From UBA2365 sp964594045 (GTDB lineage: Bacteria > Bacteroidota > Bacteroidia > Chitinophagales > Saprospiraceae): a stretch of 64,000 nt of DNA. Under the pieces are notes generated by a model. It was given only the letters and a program-made list of their open reading frames with translations. It searched no databases and was not told where the DNA came from. The DNA is taken from assembly GCA_964594045.1 (NCBI GenBank), contig CAZQKR010000008.1, positions 1 to 64,000 on the forward strand, read 5' to 3'. The position numbers and the translations under genes are program-made. Positions 27,961 to 36,018 of this stretch are shown in pieces (position 1 is the first letter of the stretch; every line of letters starts with the position of its first letter).

Positions 27961-28926
27961 ATGAAAATTATACTTTTATTATTCGGGATCCTATTTCCGA
28001 TTTTAATTAACGCACAAAATGATCTGGGCTCTGCAGACGATTATGACCGGATCAGCCTGGATGTTTTTATCCCTGATCAGATCGAAACCATCCCGCCACA
28101 TGCCAGAAGCCTGCTCAGAAGTAAACTGACCCAGGCAGTGACAGACAAAGGAATGGCCGGTGCAGGCGCAAGTCCCAGATTCCTGCTGACCGCCAATATG
28201 GATGTGCTTTCAAAAGACATAACACCTACAATGCCGGTAAATGAAGCGTATACTTTTGAAGTTTCACTGTATATAGTGGATTTTATTGACAGAAATATTG
28301 TGTCTTCCACTTCATTTACGGTGAAAGGAGCCGGAACCAACAGCAATAAAGCCTATACCAACGGATTGAGGACCGTCAACCTTAAAAATCCAACCGTTGA
28401 AAAGTTCCTCGACGAAGGCAAACGAAAGATCATCGAATATTATAATTCAAGGTGTGATTTTGTAATAGCACGAGCAAAAGCGCTGGCATCTGAAAAGCAA
28501 TTTGAGGCTGCACTCAATACACTGAGTGCTATCCCAGAAGTGTCCAAAGACTGTTATATGCGCGCGATGAAAGAGATCGGTCCCATATACAAGGATTTTG
28601 CTGACTGGAACTGCCAGATCCTGATCAACGTGGCTACTTCATGCTGGGCAGCCAGGCCAAATTCAGAAGGCGCCCAGCTGGCCGGTGCGGTATTGTCACA
28701 GATCGACCCGGATTCAAAATGCTATGCTGAATCCAGGAAACTGATCTCTAAAATGGAAGAAAAAGTGCTGAAAGATGAAAACAGGGACTGGAAATTCATA
28801 CAAAAGGTCTTTGAAAATGAGGTCATGCTGGAATCATTGCGCATAAGGGCCTGGCGGGATGTCGGTGTAGCCTGGGGCAAGGGACAGCAACCCACCTATA
28901 ATGACATTGTTTGGATTTTCAGATAG
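27961..28926 (+). CDS. exported protein of unknown function, 321 aa (cluster)
   Basis: A signal peptide ends near LINAQ. The N-terminal half is an alpha/beta domain (PRFLLTANMDVLSKDITPT, FEVSLYIVDFIDRNIVSST, KGAGTNSNKAY). The C-terminal half is helical, TPR-like (IARAKALASEKQFEAALNTL, IPEVSKDCYMRAM), and ends in VGVAWGKGQQPTYNDIVWIF. From memory, Bacteroides has homologues with the same two-part layout beside DUF6175 genes. The gene starts 11 bp after the DUF6175-type gene, so the two are surely co-transcribed. Function unknown. Confidence 0.75.
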   Translation: MKIILLLFGILFPILINAQNDLGSADDYDRISLDVFIPDQIETIPPHARSLLRSKLTQAVTDKGMAGAGASPRFLLTANMDVLSKDITPTMPVNEAYTFEVSLYIVDFIDRNIVSSTSFTVKGAGTNSNKAYTNGLRTVNLKNPTVEKFLDEGKRKIIEYYNSRCDFVIARAKALASEKQFEAALNTLSAIPEVSKDCYMRAMKEIGPIYKDFADWNCQILINVATSCWAARPNSEGAQLAGAVLSQIDPDSKCYAESRKLISKMEEKVLKDENRDWKFIQKVFENEVMLESLRIRAWRDVGVAWGKGQQPTYNDIVWIFR

Positions 28927-28938
28927 TTATTTTGCGTC

Positions 28939-29463
28939 ATGAAAGGTACATTTCTTTTCATATGGATTCAGGTGTTCCGGCTGCTTTCCATTCAACAGGT
29001 TGATGCTCAGGAAGTCTTGAACAGCATCGGTTTTTACAGCATACCCGGGGGAACTGCATTTTCGTATGCAGCTGACAGGAGTTTTGGTGATCAATACGTT
29101 TTTGAACATCAGGATAAAAACATCTCGGTTTATTTGTCAAAACTTGCTACACCTTGCGAAGGGAAAAGCACTTTGAATAAACTGATCTATGCATCTGTTA
29201 TGGATCTGTACAACATGGGTTTTTATCAGGAAAAAGGCAGGCAATCAGCTTATAAGATGAAATTCCTGAACGCCAAAAAAGGGAATTATTCCTGGTACGG
29301 ACGGGCAAAACAGTTGAGATCCAACGAAAAGATATACCTGTTTTTCTATACCATTAATGACCACATTTACCGGATTATGGTCTATTCGGATCCGGGTAAA
29401 AAAAATCTTCCCGATGAAGTCAAAACATTTATTGAAAGGATTGAACTCAAAGGAAATCAATAA
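28939..29463 (+). CDS. exported protein of unknown function, 174 aa (cluster)
   Basis: A signal-like N-terminus (TFLFIWIQVFRLLSIQQVDAQ) precedes a domain of about 150 residues containing GGTAFSYAADRSFGDQYVF, KNISVYLSKLATPCEG and YRIMVYSDPGKKNLPDEVKTF. The last part looks like the end of a small alpha/beta domain of the kind found in stress- or lipid-related lipoproteins, but I do not recognise a family. It begins 12 bp after the previous stop. A 78-bp gap then separates it from the second long paralogue. Confidence 0.7.
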   Translation: MKGTFLFIWIQVFRLLSIQQVDAQEVLNSIGFYSIPGGTAFSYAADRSFGDQYVFEHQDKNISVYLSKLATPCEGKSTLNKLIYASVMDLYNMGFYQEKGRQSAYKMKFLNAKKGNYSWYGRAKQLRSNEKIYLFFYTINDHIYRIMVYSDPGKKNLPDEVKTFIERIELKGNQ

Positions 29464-29541
29464 ACAAAATGATCTTCCGGGTGATTATTTTCAGAAGAAT
29501 TTCTGTTCCGGATTAATATTGAATTATACATTTTAAATTTT

Positions 29542-31191
29542 ATGTTGCCACGGTCATTTTCCATATTGCTTTTCTTTGTTTTTACCACGGTTAATCTTTC
29601 CAGCCAGGTGAAATACAACCGCAGTTCTCTGACTGTATTATCTCTGGATTCAAAAGATCAGTATGTGGAAAACGTTTCCACAGAATTGCATCGTCTGAAC
29701 ATGCCGGACAAATTTTATTTCAACCGGGTTAAAAAAGCGACCATCAATCCTGAGATCAGAAGGATCAACCCGATTGATTTTGCGCAGATCATTTCCCGGG
29801 ATACCATGAAGCAATGGCTGGACGAACAAAAAATCGGGCAACAGGTGATGTCCATCTGGTTTAACCGGCAAATTGACGGTTCGATGAGTGTTGACACTTT
29901 GAAAGCAAGAGGACTTTACAATGCCAACGACAATGATTTTCTGAGATCGACCACCTCCAAACGAGGTATCAGTGATCTGATGGACGAAGGTTTGAAGTTG
30001 ATCGAACAATCATATATTCTCGTTTTTGATTTCCATAATGTCAACAGTATTGAAGACTTTTATTCTTATAATCAAACTCCTAAAAAAGAAAGGGTACTAA
30101 CGGGATTTCTGGGTGATGTAAAAATCTATGTATTCAGGATCGTATTTGACGAAAAGGTGGCTGAAGACTTTTTTGAAAAATGCTGGTTTTCTCCTGGTGA
30201 CTCAAAGGCTGAACTAAAAAAGCGGGAGTTTGACAACTACAAATTTGATTTTATATTCAAAACCCAAACCATATCCAGAATTGAGGCTTCACAAAGTATA
30301 AAAGGTCTGATCGGTAAGAAAAAAAGGAAAACCGATGAAGAATTTTTCAGGGAAATGGCGCAGACTGCTCTTCAGATGTCACTGGAAGGACTGGAATACT
30401 ATGAAACTGAGGTTCAGGTGAAAGCCATGATCAGCGCCGTTAAACCCATTTCTTCCAAAATCGGAAAAAAAGAGGACCTGAAATTTGAAAGCAGGTATTT
30501 CGTATATGAAAACCGACAGGGAAAAGAGGGAAAAACCGAAGCAAAACGGGTCGGTGTGGTTAAAGCCTATAAGATCATGGACAACAGAGAAGTGACCACC
30601 GGGCAAACCAAGCCTTCACTTTTCTATCAGATCGCCGGCAAAAAGATCGACCCATTTGGCATGTATCTCGTCAGCAGGGACAGCTGGGGTTTAAATCTGG
30701 CTTCCGGTATCCAGGTGGGCGGCAAGTCAGGTTTTCAGTTCAGGGGTGAATATTTTATCTCTAAAAATCTTCGAAAGTTAGTTCCGGCCAACAGGTCCGG
30801 AAAATGGCTGACTTCCATCAGTCTGTACGCTGAGTTAGGCATTCTGCCGGGTAGCACAAACTACTCTGCACTCACATTCGGTATTGGAAAAAGCATATAT
30901 CTCTTGCGCAATTTCCACCTAACACCCTTCTGGGGAATTGGTTATGATCAGGCAAGGTGGGACGAATTATACGGCGGATCTGTGACTGAACCCAGAATGG
31001 AATACGGTATCCGTTCCGGCATCAACCTCAGACACAATATCCAGCTTATGCCCGGATTCTCTATAGTTCAAAGCGTGGGTCAGGCAAGCGAACAGGATGC
31101 CGATGGCAATACCATCGGGAGTTATTTTGGTTCAGCTTTTGAGGATCGTTCAGGGCCTGCTTTCAGTCTGGGACTCAGGATCATGCTTTGA
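29542..31191 (+). CDS. exported protein of unknown function, 549 aa (paralogue B of cluster)
   Basis: This is a full-length paralogue of the 554-aa protein encoded 3 kb upstream. Shared blocks in the same order are YNRSSLTVLSLD, QVMSIWFNRQIDG, RGLYNANDNDF, SKRGISDLMDEGLKLIEQSYILVFDF, PISSKIGKKEDLKFESRYFVYENRQ and KPSLFYQIAGKKID. The C-terminal barrel-like part ends in FSLGLRIML. It differs mainly in the linker around residues 240-280, which is lysine-rich here. It closes the cluster, followed by a strong bidirectional terminator. The duplication suggests two non-identical subunits or alternative partners of one system. Confidence 0.78.
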   Translation: MLPRSFSILLFFVFTTVNLSSQVKYNRSSLTVLSLDSKDQYVENVSTELHRLNMPDKFYFNRVKKATINPEIRRINPIDFAQIISRDTMKQWLDEQKIGQQVMSIWFNRQIDGSMSVDTLKARGLYNANDNDFLRSTTSKRGISDLMDEGLKLIEQSYILVFDFHNVNSIEDFYSYNQTPKKERVLTGFLGDVKIYVFRIVFDEKVAEDFFEKCWFSPGDSKAELKKREFDNYKFDFIFKTQTISRIEASQSIKGLIGKKKRKTDEEFFREMAQTALQMSLEGLEYYETEVQVKAMISAVKPISSKIGKKEDLKFESRYFVYENRQGKEGKTEAKRVGVVKAYKIMDNREVTTGQTKPSLFYQIAGKKIDPFGMYLVSRDSWGLNLASGIQVGGKSGFQFRGEYFISKNLRKLVPANRSGKWLTSISLYAELGILPGSTNYSALTFGIGKSIYLLRNFHLTPFWGIGYDQARWDELYGGSVTEPRMEYGIRSGINLRHNIQLMPGFSIVQSVGQASEQDADGNTIGSYFGSAFEDRSGPAFSLGLRIML

Positions 31192-31195
31192 CCTG

Positions 31196-31238
31196 AAAAA
31201 AAAAAAAAAATAGCCGGCTTACCACCGGCTATTTTTTT
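31196..31238. terminator. bidirectional Rho-independent terminator
   Basis: ATAGCCGG (31210-31217) pairs with CCGGCTAT (31225-31232) around a 7-nt loop. It is bordered by a 15-nt A tract on the left and a T7 tract on the right. It can end the plus-strand cluster and the convergent minus-strand membrane protein gene, whose stop codon overlaps its right edge. Confidence 0.92.
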
Positions 31239-31239
31239 G

Positions 31240-31662
31240 TTAAAATTTAATCCAATTCTTGCCTGCCAGCCATCCGGCAAAAGCGCCAAGAATGCCGATA
31301 TAAATCGTATTGATCACAATATCGATCAACACAGAGCTTATGCTTCCAAAGAAATTGGTCATACTGTACATGCCGGTATCATAGGAAACAGTGATCAGAA
31401 ATCCGATCATCAAAGCAGCTTTAAAGCCTGTCCACCAGGTAGATATGCTGGCCCATCTGATGAAGATGTAAGCCAACAACAATCCCCAGAACAGGTTGGA
31501 AACGATCATAGCCCACCAAACCATTTCTCCTTCAGCTTTTTCAAAGCCTTCTACCGAGGTTTCCATGTAATCAGGAAATAATATTCCAAAAACAAGCCAT
31601 CCGAAAAAAAATGCGAAAATGCCGGTCATGACTCCGACAAAAAGTACTTTAGTCCATTTCAT
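31240..31662 (-). CDS. small integral membrane protein, 140 aa
   Basis: Four membrane segments are evident (about 6-27, 48-68, 80-100 and 112-135), with an acidic loop (EGFEKAEGE) after the first. The sequence begins MKWTKVLFVGVMTGIF and ends GWLAGKNWIKF. The topology suggests a small inner-membrane protein of the DUF1761-like kind, but I cannot assign the family. It is convergent with the exported-protein cluster and shares its terminator. It is divergent from the AraC-type regulator. Confidence 0.72.
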   Translation of the reverse strand: MKWTKVLFVGVMTGIFAFFFGWLVFGILFPDYMETSVEGFEKAEGEMVWWAMIVSNLFWGLLLAYIFIRWASISTWWTGFKAALMIGFLITVSYDTGMYSMTNFFGSISSVLIDIVINTIYIGILGAFAGWLAGKNWIKF

Positions 31663-31915
31663 AATAACACGCTTTAATAGTTAAATATATTTTGTAATAG
31701 CATCTACTATAAGTATGTTCAATGGATTATTCAGGCGGGAATATGCAAATATATTAATAATTGTATTTTTTACAACATATATGCAATTATTTTATTTTTA
31801 TATTGAACCTCTCGTTGGATGTTTATGCAGGAAGAAGAAAGTTTTATCCGTTTTTTTTGCCAACTTTGTGTCAGTCATGGTAGACTATTTTTTCCTTTAT
31901 TGCAAAAATGAGCTT

Positions 31916-32851
31916 ATGATTGATGCACAAACAGCAGAATATATTTCGCGGATCAACAAAGCGCTGGATTATATCGACAAAAATCTCGAAAAAGAGATCA
32001 GCCTGAATGATCTGGCAAGTGTTGCAGGTTTTTCCAAATTTCATTTTTCAAGGATATTCCTGGCTTTTATCCGGGAAACACCATTCCAGTTTGTCCTCAG
32101 GGTCAGGCTGGAAAAAGCTGTCACTTTACTGATCAGCAAGCCTTCAATGAACATCAGTGAAATTGCCTGGCAATGCGGTTTTGCAGATATTGCCGTTTTC
32201 TCCCGCAATTTCAGAAGACGTTTCGGAATTTCACCGACCGGGTACCGCAATAAACATAAACAAGAGAGCAATTTTAGTCAAATGGATAGCATTAATCTGC
32301 ATGTCCGGAAACCATTCTCCCAATACCTTAGCTCCGATTTTAAAACACTAAAAAGGAAAAAAGCTATGAAAGAAAACAAAAGCGTTGAAGTGAAAACCAT
32401 TCCGGAAATGAACCTGGCCTATATCAGGCACATCGGACCGTACCAGGGAAATGAAAATCTGTTTGAAAATCTGTGGAACAGGTTGTTTGGCTGGGCAGGA
32501 CCAAGAGGCCTGCTTGCACAGAAAGACCTGCAGTCGCTGATCATTTATCACGACGACCCTAATGTAACGGACGAAGAAAAACTGCGCGTCAGCGTATGTA
32601 TTTCAGTTCCTGAAAAAACAGACACAGGAGGTGAGATCGGTAAAATGAAACTGGAAAGTGCAAATTATGTTGTGGCCAGATTCGAATTGGATGCGACCCA
32701 ATTCGGAGAAGCCTGGAATTGGGTCTATGCGCAATGGTTGCCCCAAAGCGGCTATCAGCCCGATGATAAACCCTGCTTCGAAATGTATCCGGAAGAACCC
32801 AAAAACGGATTATTCACGGTGGATATCTGTGTTCCGGTCAAACCGCTGTAA
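31916..32851 (+). CDS. AraC-family regulator with GyrI-like effector domain
   Basis: The protein of 311 aa has an AraC/XylS double HTH at the N-terminus (about 10-110; ISLNDLASVAGFSKFHFSRIF and MNISEIAWQCGFADIAVFSRNFRRRFGISPTGYR). A GyrI-like/SOUL-fold small-molecule-binding domain follows (about 155-311; VKTIPEMNLAYIRHIGPYQG). This Rob/YdeE-like arrangement typically senses hydrophobic compounds. The frame is open from 31715, but the 67 residues before the ATG at 31916 are hydrophobic and unlike the family, so the later start is chosen. It probably regulates nearby or distant efflux genes; no target is visible. Confidence 0.88.
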   Translation: MIDAQTAEYISRINKALDYIDKNLEKEISLNDLASVAGFSKFHFSRIFLAFIRETPFQFVLRVRLEKAVTLLISKPSMNISEIAWQCGFADIAVFSRNFRRRFGISPTGYRNKHKQESNFSQMDSINLHVRKPFSQYLSSDFKTLKRKKAMKENKSVEVKTIPEMNLAYIRHIGPYQGNENLFENLWNRLFGWAGPRGLLAQKDLQSLIIYHDDPNVTDEEKLRVSVCISVPEKTDTGGEIGKMKLESANYVVARFELDATQFGEAWNWVYAQWLPQSGYQPDDKPCFEMYPEEPKNGLFTVDICVPVKPL

Positions 32852-32953
32852 GGTTCATATCTTTTTGGAGCCAGTTGTTTTTGACTGGCTTCAATTGAAT
32901 TTTTGTTGGATCACAGCTGATTTTTACGTATCTTTACGCATAAAATATCAGCT

Positions 32954-33724
32954 ATGGCCAAGAAACAATGGTACGAAACCCTGTTTGAAAATTATGGAAA
33001 AAAATATGACCAGGAAATTTTCACCCAGGGTACTGACGGAGAATGCAGCTTTATAGAGGAGGAACTCAATTTCGATAAAAACAGGAAAATTCTGGATGTG
33101 GGTTGCGGTACAGGCAGGCACAGCATTGAGCTCACCAAAAGAGGCTATGACGTGACCGGAATTGACCTTTCCAGTGCTCAGATCAACAGGGCAAGGACAA
33201 AGGCTGATGCAGCAGGCCTGGACATCAAATTTTTAGTGGCAGATGCAAGGGATCTGCCATTTGAACACGAGTTCGATGCTGCCATAATGCTGTGCGAAGG
33301 AGGTTTTCCGCTTATGGAAACAGATGAAATGAATTTTAACATTCTGAAAAGCGTGGCTAAAGCACTGAAACCCGGATCAACTTTTATTTTTACGACACTC
33401 AACGGCCTTTTCCCTTTATTTCATTCCATCAATGAGTTCCATGAGCAAACAGGTACGGACAAAGAAGGTGCCAGGTACATCAGCGAAACTTTTGACCTGA
33501 TGACTTTCAGAGATGTCAATACCACTTATTTTACCGATGACCATGGCGTCCAACATGAGTTGCATTGCAATGAAAGGTATTACACACCTCCTGAGATTAC
33601 CTGGCTGTTGAAATCTCTGGATTTTTATAAAATTGAAATTTTCGGAGCCAGGATCGGTGCATATTCCAGGGAAGACAAATTAAAAACAAACGATTTTGAA
33701 ATGCTGGTGGTCGCCCGTAAGTAG
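32954..33724 (+). CDS. class I SAM-dependent methyltransferase
   Basis: This 256-aa protein has the Rossmann methyltransferase core: motif I ILDVGCGTGRHSIEL (about 45-58), the acidic end of strand 2 in VTGIDLS, motif LVADARDLPFE, and AIMLCEGGFPLMETDE as the motif IV region. The fold is that of small-molecule methyltransferases (Methyltransf_11/25 type); the substrate cannot be told. It lies 102 bp after the AraC-type gene on the same strand and may be co-transcribed with it. Confidence 0.85.
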   Translation: MAKKQWYETLFENYGKKYDQEIFTQGTDGECSFIEEELNFDKNRKILDVGCGTGRHSIELTKRGYDVTGIDLSSAQINRARTKADAAGLDIKFLVADARDLPFEHEFDAAIMLCEGGFPLMETDEMNFNILKSVAKALKPGSTFIFTTLNGLFPLFHSINEFHEQTGTDKEGARYISETFDLMTFRDVNTTYFTDDHGVQHELHCNERYYTPPEITWLLKSLDFYKIEIFGARIGAYSREDKLKTNDFEMLVVARK

Positions 33725-34090
33725 TTTTCCGGGGGTACGGCAAATTGTTTTTGTAAAACTTTAGAAGAATTTTCCAATTTCAGTATTTCTTTAATACATT
33801 GCAGCCCGAAAAAGAAAACCGGAAATATAGTTTCTTTTTTCTTTTCATTTCATGCAGATGAAATCTGGTATAATCTATCATTATATTATCAAAGTCTCCG
33901 TTTTTAAAATAAAGATTTCATATTGCCAAAAATTTTAATATATTTTTTGTTACATATATTTTTTTTATACATTTGCATAATAAAAGGAACCAGAGGTTCG
34001 TTTTAGCGATATTTAAACAGTTAATTTCCTGACTTTCTTGCTTTTTGTCATGTTGCATTTTAGCCGGGATTGATTTAAAAACTATAACTC
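33725..34090. other. intergenic region with the promoter of the 48-aa lipoprotein
   Basis: The region is AT-rich. A 9-bp A/T stem (33809-33817 with 33831-33839) may act as a weak terminator for the methyltransferase gene. The second half contains the promoter match at 33946-33975 and a leader of about 110 nt that starts with the small hairpin GAACC-AGA-GGTTC (33987-33999). Confidence 0.5.
33946..33975 (+). promoter_or_regulatory. putative Bacteroidota-type promoter
   Basis: TTTG (33946-33949) and TACATTTG (33968-33975) are separated by 18 bp, matching the TTTG / TAnnTTTG pattern. The expected transcript start, about 33982, lies just before a 5-bp hairpin and about 110 nt before the small lipoprotein ATG. 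Confidence 0.6.
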
Positions 34091-34237
34091 ATGAAGTATC
34101 TGAATTTGAAGTCGATTTCCAAAGTAGTATTTTTTCTAGGTGTAGTGATCTTTGCCACCTCATGCCAGAGAGGCTACGGCTGTCCTTACGATTTTAGCGT
34201 AGTAGTTGATTTTCTGAGCCAGCTTTTCAGCTTTTAA
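34091..34237 (+). CDS. tiny lipoprotein, 48 aa
   Basis: An ATG-to-TAA frame encodes 48 residues with a textbook lipoprotein signal: basic N-terminus (MKYLNLKSISK), hydrophobic core VVFFLGVVIFA and lipobox ATSC with Cys25. The mature peptide has only 24 residues, including the motif CQRGYGCPYDFS and a hydrophobic tail. It has its own promoter match upstream and a strong hairpin 30 nt downstream, which together argue that it is a real gene. I do not recognise a described family. Function unknown. Confidence 0.72.
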   Translation: MKYLNLKSISKVVFFLGVVIFATSCQRGYGCPYDFSVVVDFLSQLFSF

Positions 34238-34266
34238 GGGCTGACGTCAAATACCCGTTAACATAC

Positions 34267-34297
34267 ATAACCTTGACTGCCTGTGCAGCAAGGTTAT
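34267..34297. terminator. strong hairpin after the 48-aa lipoprotein gene
   Basis: ATAACCTTG (34267-34275) pairs with CAAGGTTAT (34289-34297), extended inward by CTGC/GCAG with a single bulged A and a CTGT loop. The 3' side is T-rich (TGTTATTTAT) but lacks a pure T run. It may terminate the tiny lipoprotein gene and also the convergent Smr gene, whose stop is 19 nt away. Confidence 0.7.
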
Positions 34298-34315
34298 TGT
34301 TATTTATAATGCAAA

Positions 34316-34831
34316 CTACCAGGAAACAGGATACTTCAGAAACACCAGGGTTGCTCCTCCTTCATTCATTTCCCTGCTGTCATAGATATTCGGGAATTCA
34401 TGCAGCAGCATATCGATCTCCATTTTGAGCGCACCGGTACCTTTTCCGTGGATGATCAGGATCTGGTATTGCCGTTTTTGGATAGATTCCTCTATAAACT
34501 GCCTGGCAGTGGAGATCTGACGGTGAATGATGGCTTCAGGTCCCGGAAAACTCATCAGGGGAGCGATTTTTTCAATATGCAGATCTATGGAATTGGAATA
34601 TGTTCTGGAACCCGTAGTCGGGGATAAAGTTTTTGGTAATTCCATCTCAAGAGCCTTGGCATACGAATCCTGTTCATCGGAGTTCATTGCCCTGAGCCGG
34701 GGTTCTCTAAGCAGGTAAGTTTTGCCAAATACGTTCAATTTGACCTCATTTTGCTCAGTTTTCCCTTCATACTTGCCCTGCAATCCGGATTTTTCATCAA
34801 AAACCAGGTCTCCGATCCAGAAATCTTCCAT
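34316..34831 (-). CDS. Smr domain protein, 171 aa
   Basis: The C-terminal half is an Smr domain (about 85-171): ARQFIEESIQKRQYQILIIHGKGTGALK, with the diagnostic HGKGTG loop, followed by GGATLVFLKYP. The Smr domain is an endonuclease-like module found in MutS2 and in stand-alone proteins. The N-terminal half (WIGDLVFDEKSGLQGKYEG) is a small beta domain also found beside Smr in Bacteroidota proteins of the DUF2027 type. The ATG at 34831 is preferred to an upstream TTG at 34840. Its role may be in translation or nucleic-acid maintenance; the target is unknown. Confidence 0.85.
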   Translation of the reverse strand: MEDFWIGDLVFDEKSGLQGKYEGKTEQNEVKLNVFGKTYLLREPRLRAMNSDEQDSYAKALEMELPKTLSPTTGSRTYSNSIDLHIEKIAPLMSFPGPEAIIHRQISTARQFIEESIQKRQYQILIIHGKGTGALKMEIDMLLHEFPNIYDSREMNEGGATLVFLKYPVSW

Positions 34832-34878
34832 CAAAACCAAAAAGATTTAACTTTGTTTTAAATAATTCATGTATTTGT

Positions 34879-35817
34879 ATGTTGGCAAACAAAGATAAAA
34901 GATACCTCGATTACACTACCTATATCAAACAAAGATTTGATAAAAGGGTTCAGAAGATATCTGTCAATGCCGGGTTCACCTGCCCGAACCTGGATGGAAC
35001 CAAATCACGCGGAGGTTGTACCTATTGCAATAACAACACCTTCAATCCTTTTTACTGCAAACCGGTGAAACCTGTTTTGACACAGATTGATGAAGGCATC
35101 ACTTTTTTCGAAGAAAAATATAAAACGCAGGAATATCTGGCCTATTTTCAGGCCTTCTCCAATACTTATGCCGACACCGGATACCTGGAAAAACTCTATC
35201 TGGAAGCACTCTCCCACCCTAAAGTGATCGGTTTGGTCATCAGCACAAGACCGGATTGTATCCACAAAGACAATCTTGAATTGCTGACAGATCTGGCCAG
35301 GGATCACTATGTATCGCTTGAACTGGGCATAGAGAGTACACATAATCCTACACTTGAAGCCATCAACAGGTGCCATAGTTACGAAGAAACCATAGCCGCA
35401 TTTGAAATGGCTAAAGGGAGAAATTTGCACCTCGGCGGACATCTCATCATGGGTCTGCCTGGAGAAAACAGGGAAATTTTATTCAGCCATGCAGATAATG
35501 TCAACAAACTGCCGATTGAAATACTCAAAATCCACCATCTCCAGATCGTGAAGCATACCATGATGGCTTTTCAGTATAAAAATGATCCGGACATGTTCGA
35601 ATTATTTGAACTTGAAGATTATGTAGATTTTATCAGCGATTTCATTTCCCGGCTAAGACCTGATATCATACTGGGAAGATTCACAAGTGAGAGCCCCGCA
35701 AAATACCTGATAGCGCCTAAATGGAACGGTCTCAAGAACTATGAGATCACAGCAATGATTGACAAAGCGTTGATCAATAAGGATTTGTGGCAAGGAAAAC
35801 ACTATCATACTAATTAG
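34879..35817 (+). CDS. TIGR01212/YhcC-type radical SAM protein
   Basis: The 312-aa protein has the YhcC-type radical SAM cluster motif: Cys35 in FTCPNLDGTK, then Cys47 and Cys50 in GGCTYC. Other family marks are YFQAFSNTYAD, LVISTRPDC, SLELGIESTHNPTLEAINRCHSY (in part), GGHLIMGLPGE and the C-terminal FTSESPAKYLIAPKWN. The family is widespread but its substrate is not established. It is divergent from the Smr gene with a 47-bp spacer. Confidence 0.9.
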   Translation: MLANKDKRYLDYTTYIKQRFDKRVQKISVNAGFTCPNLDGTKSRGGCTYCNNNTFNPFYCKPVKPVLTQIDEGITFFEEKYKTQEYLAYFQAFSNTYADTGYLEKLYLEALSHPKVIGLVISTRPDCIHKDNLELLTDLARDHYVSLELGIESTHNPTLEAINRCHSYEETIAAFEMAKGRNLHLGGHLIMGLPGENREILFSHADNVNKLPIEILKIHHLQIVKHTMMAFQYKNDPDMFELFELEDYVDFISDFISRLRPDIILGRFTSESPAKYLIAPKWNGLKNYEITAMIDKALINKDLWQGKHYHTN

Positions 35818-35965
35818 TACCGGTATACGATCCTGCTGGAATCCACGCATTGACTGCAGGCCACAATTTGTCTTTCATCCTTTGGACCTTAAAAGCCGCT
35901 TCAGATTTAACTGCTTAATTTTTATTAATATAAAGAAATTTAACTCTGAGTTAATTATTTATTGA

Positions 35966-35997
35966 TTTGAAAAAACCGCAATTTTGTTTTATATTCG
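35966..35997 (+). promoter_or_regulatory. putative promoter of the Fe-S oxidoreductase pair
   Basis: TTTG (35966-35969) and TATATTCG (35990-35997) are 20 bp apart, a close match to the Bacteroidota promoter pattern with one change in the -7 box. The next ATG is 21 bp downstream, giving a short leader. Confidence 0.5.
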
Positions 35998-36018
35998 CCG
36001 TGTAATACAAAACTGAAG

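Noticed and set aside
31715..31915. 67-codon hydrophobic extension of the AraC-type regulator
   Set aside because: AraC/GyrI-like proteins begin close to the HTH; the extension looks like translated AT-rich promoter DNA.
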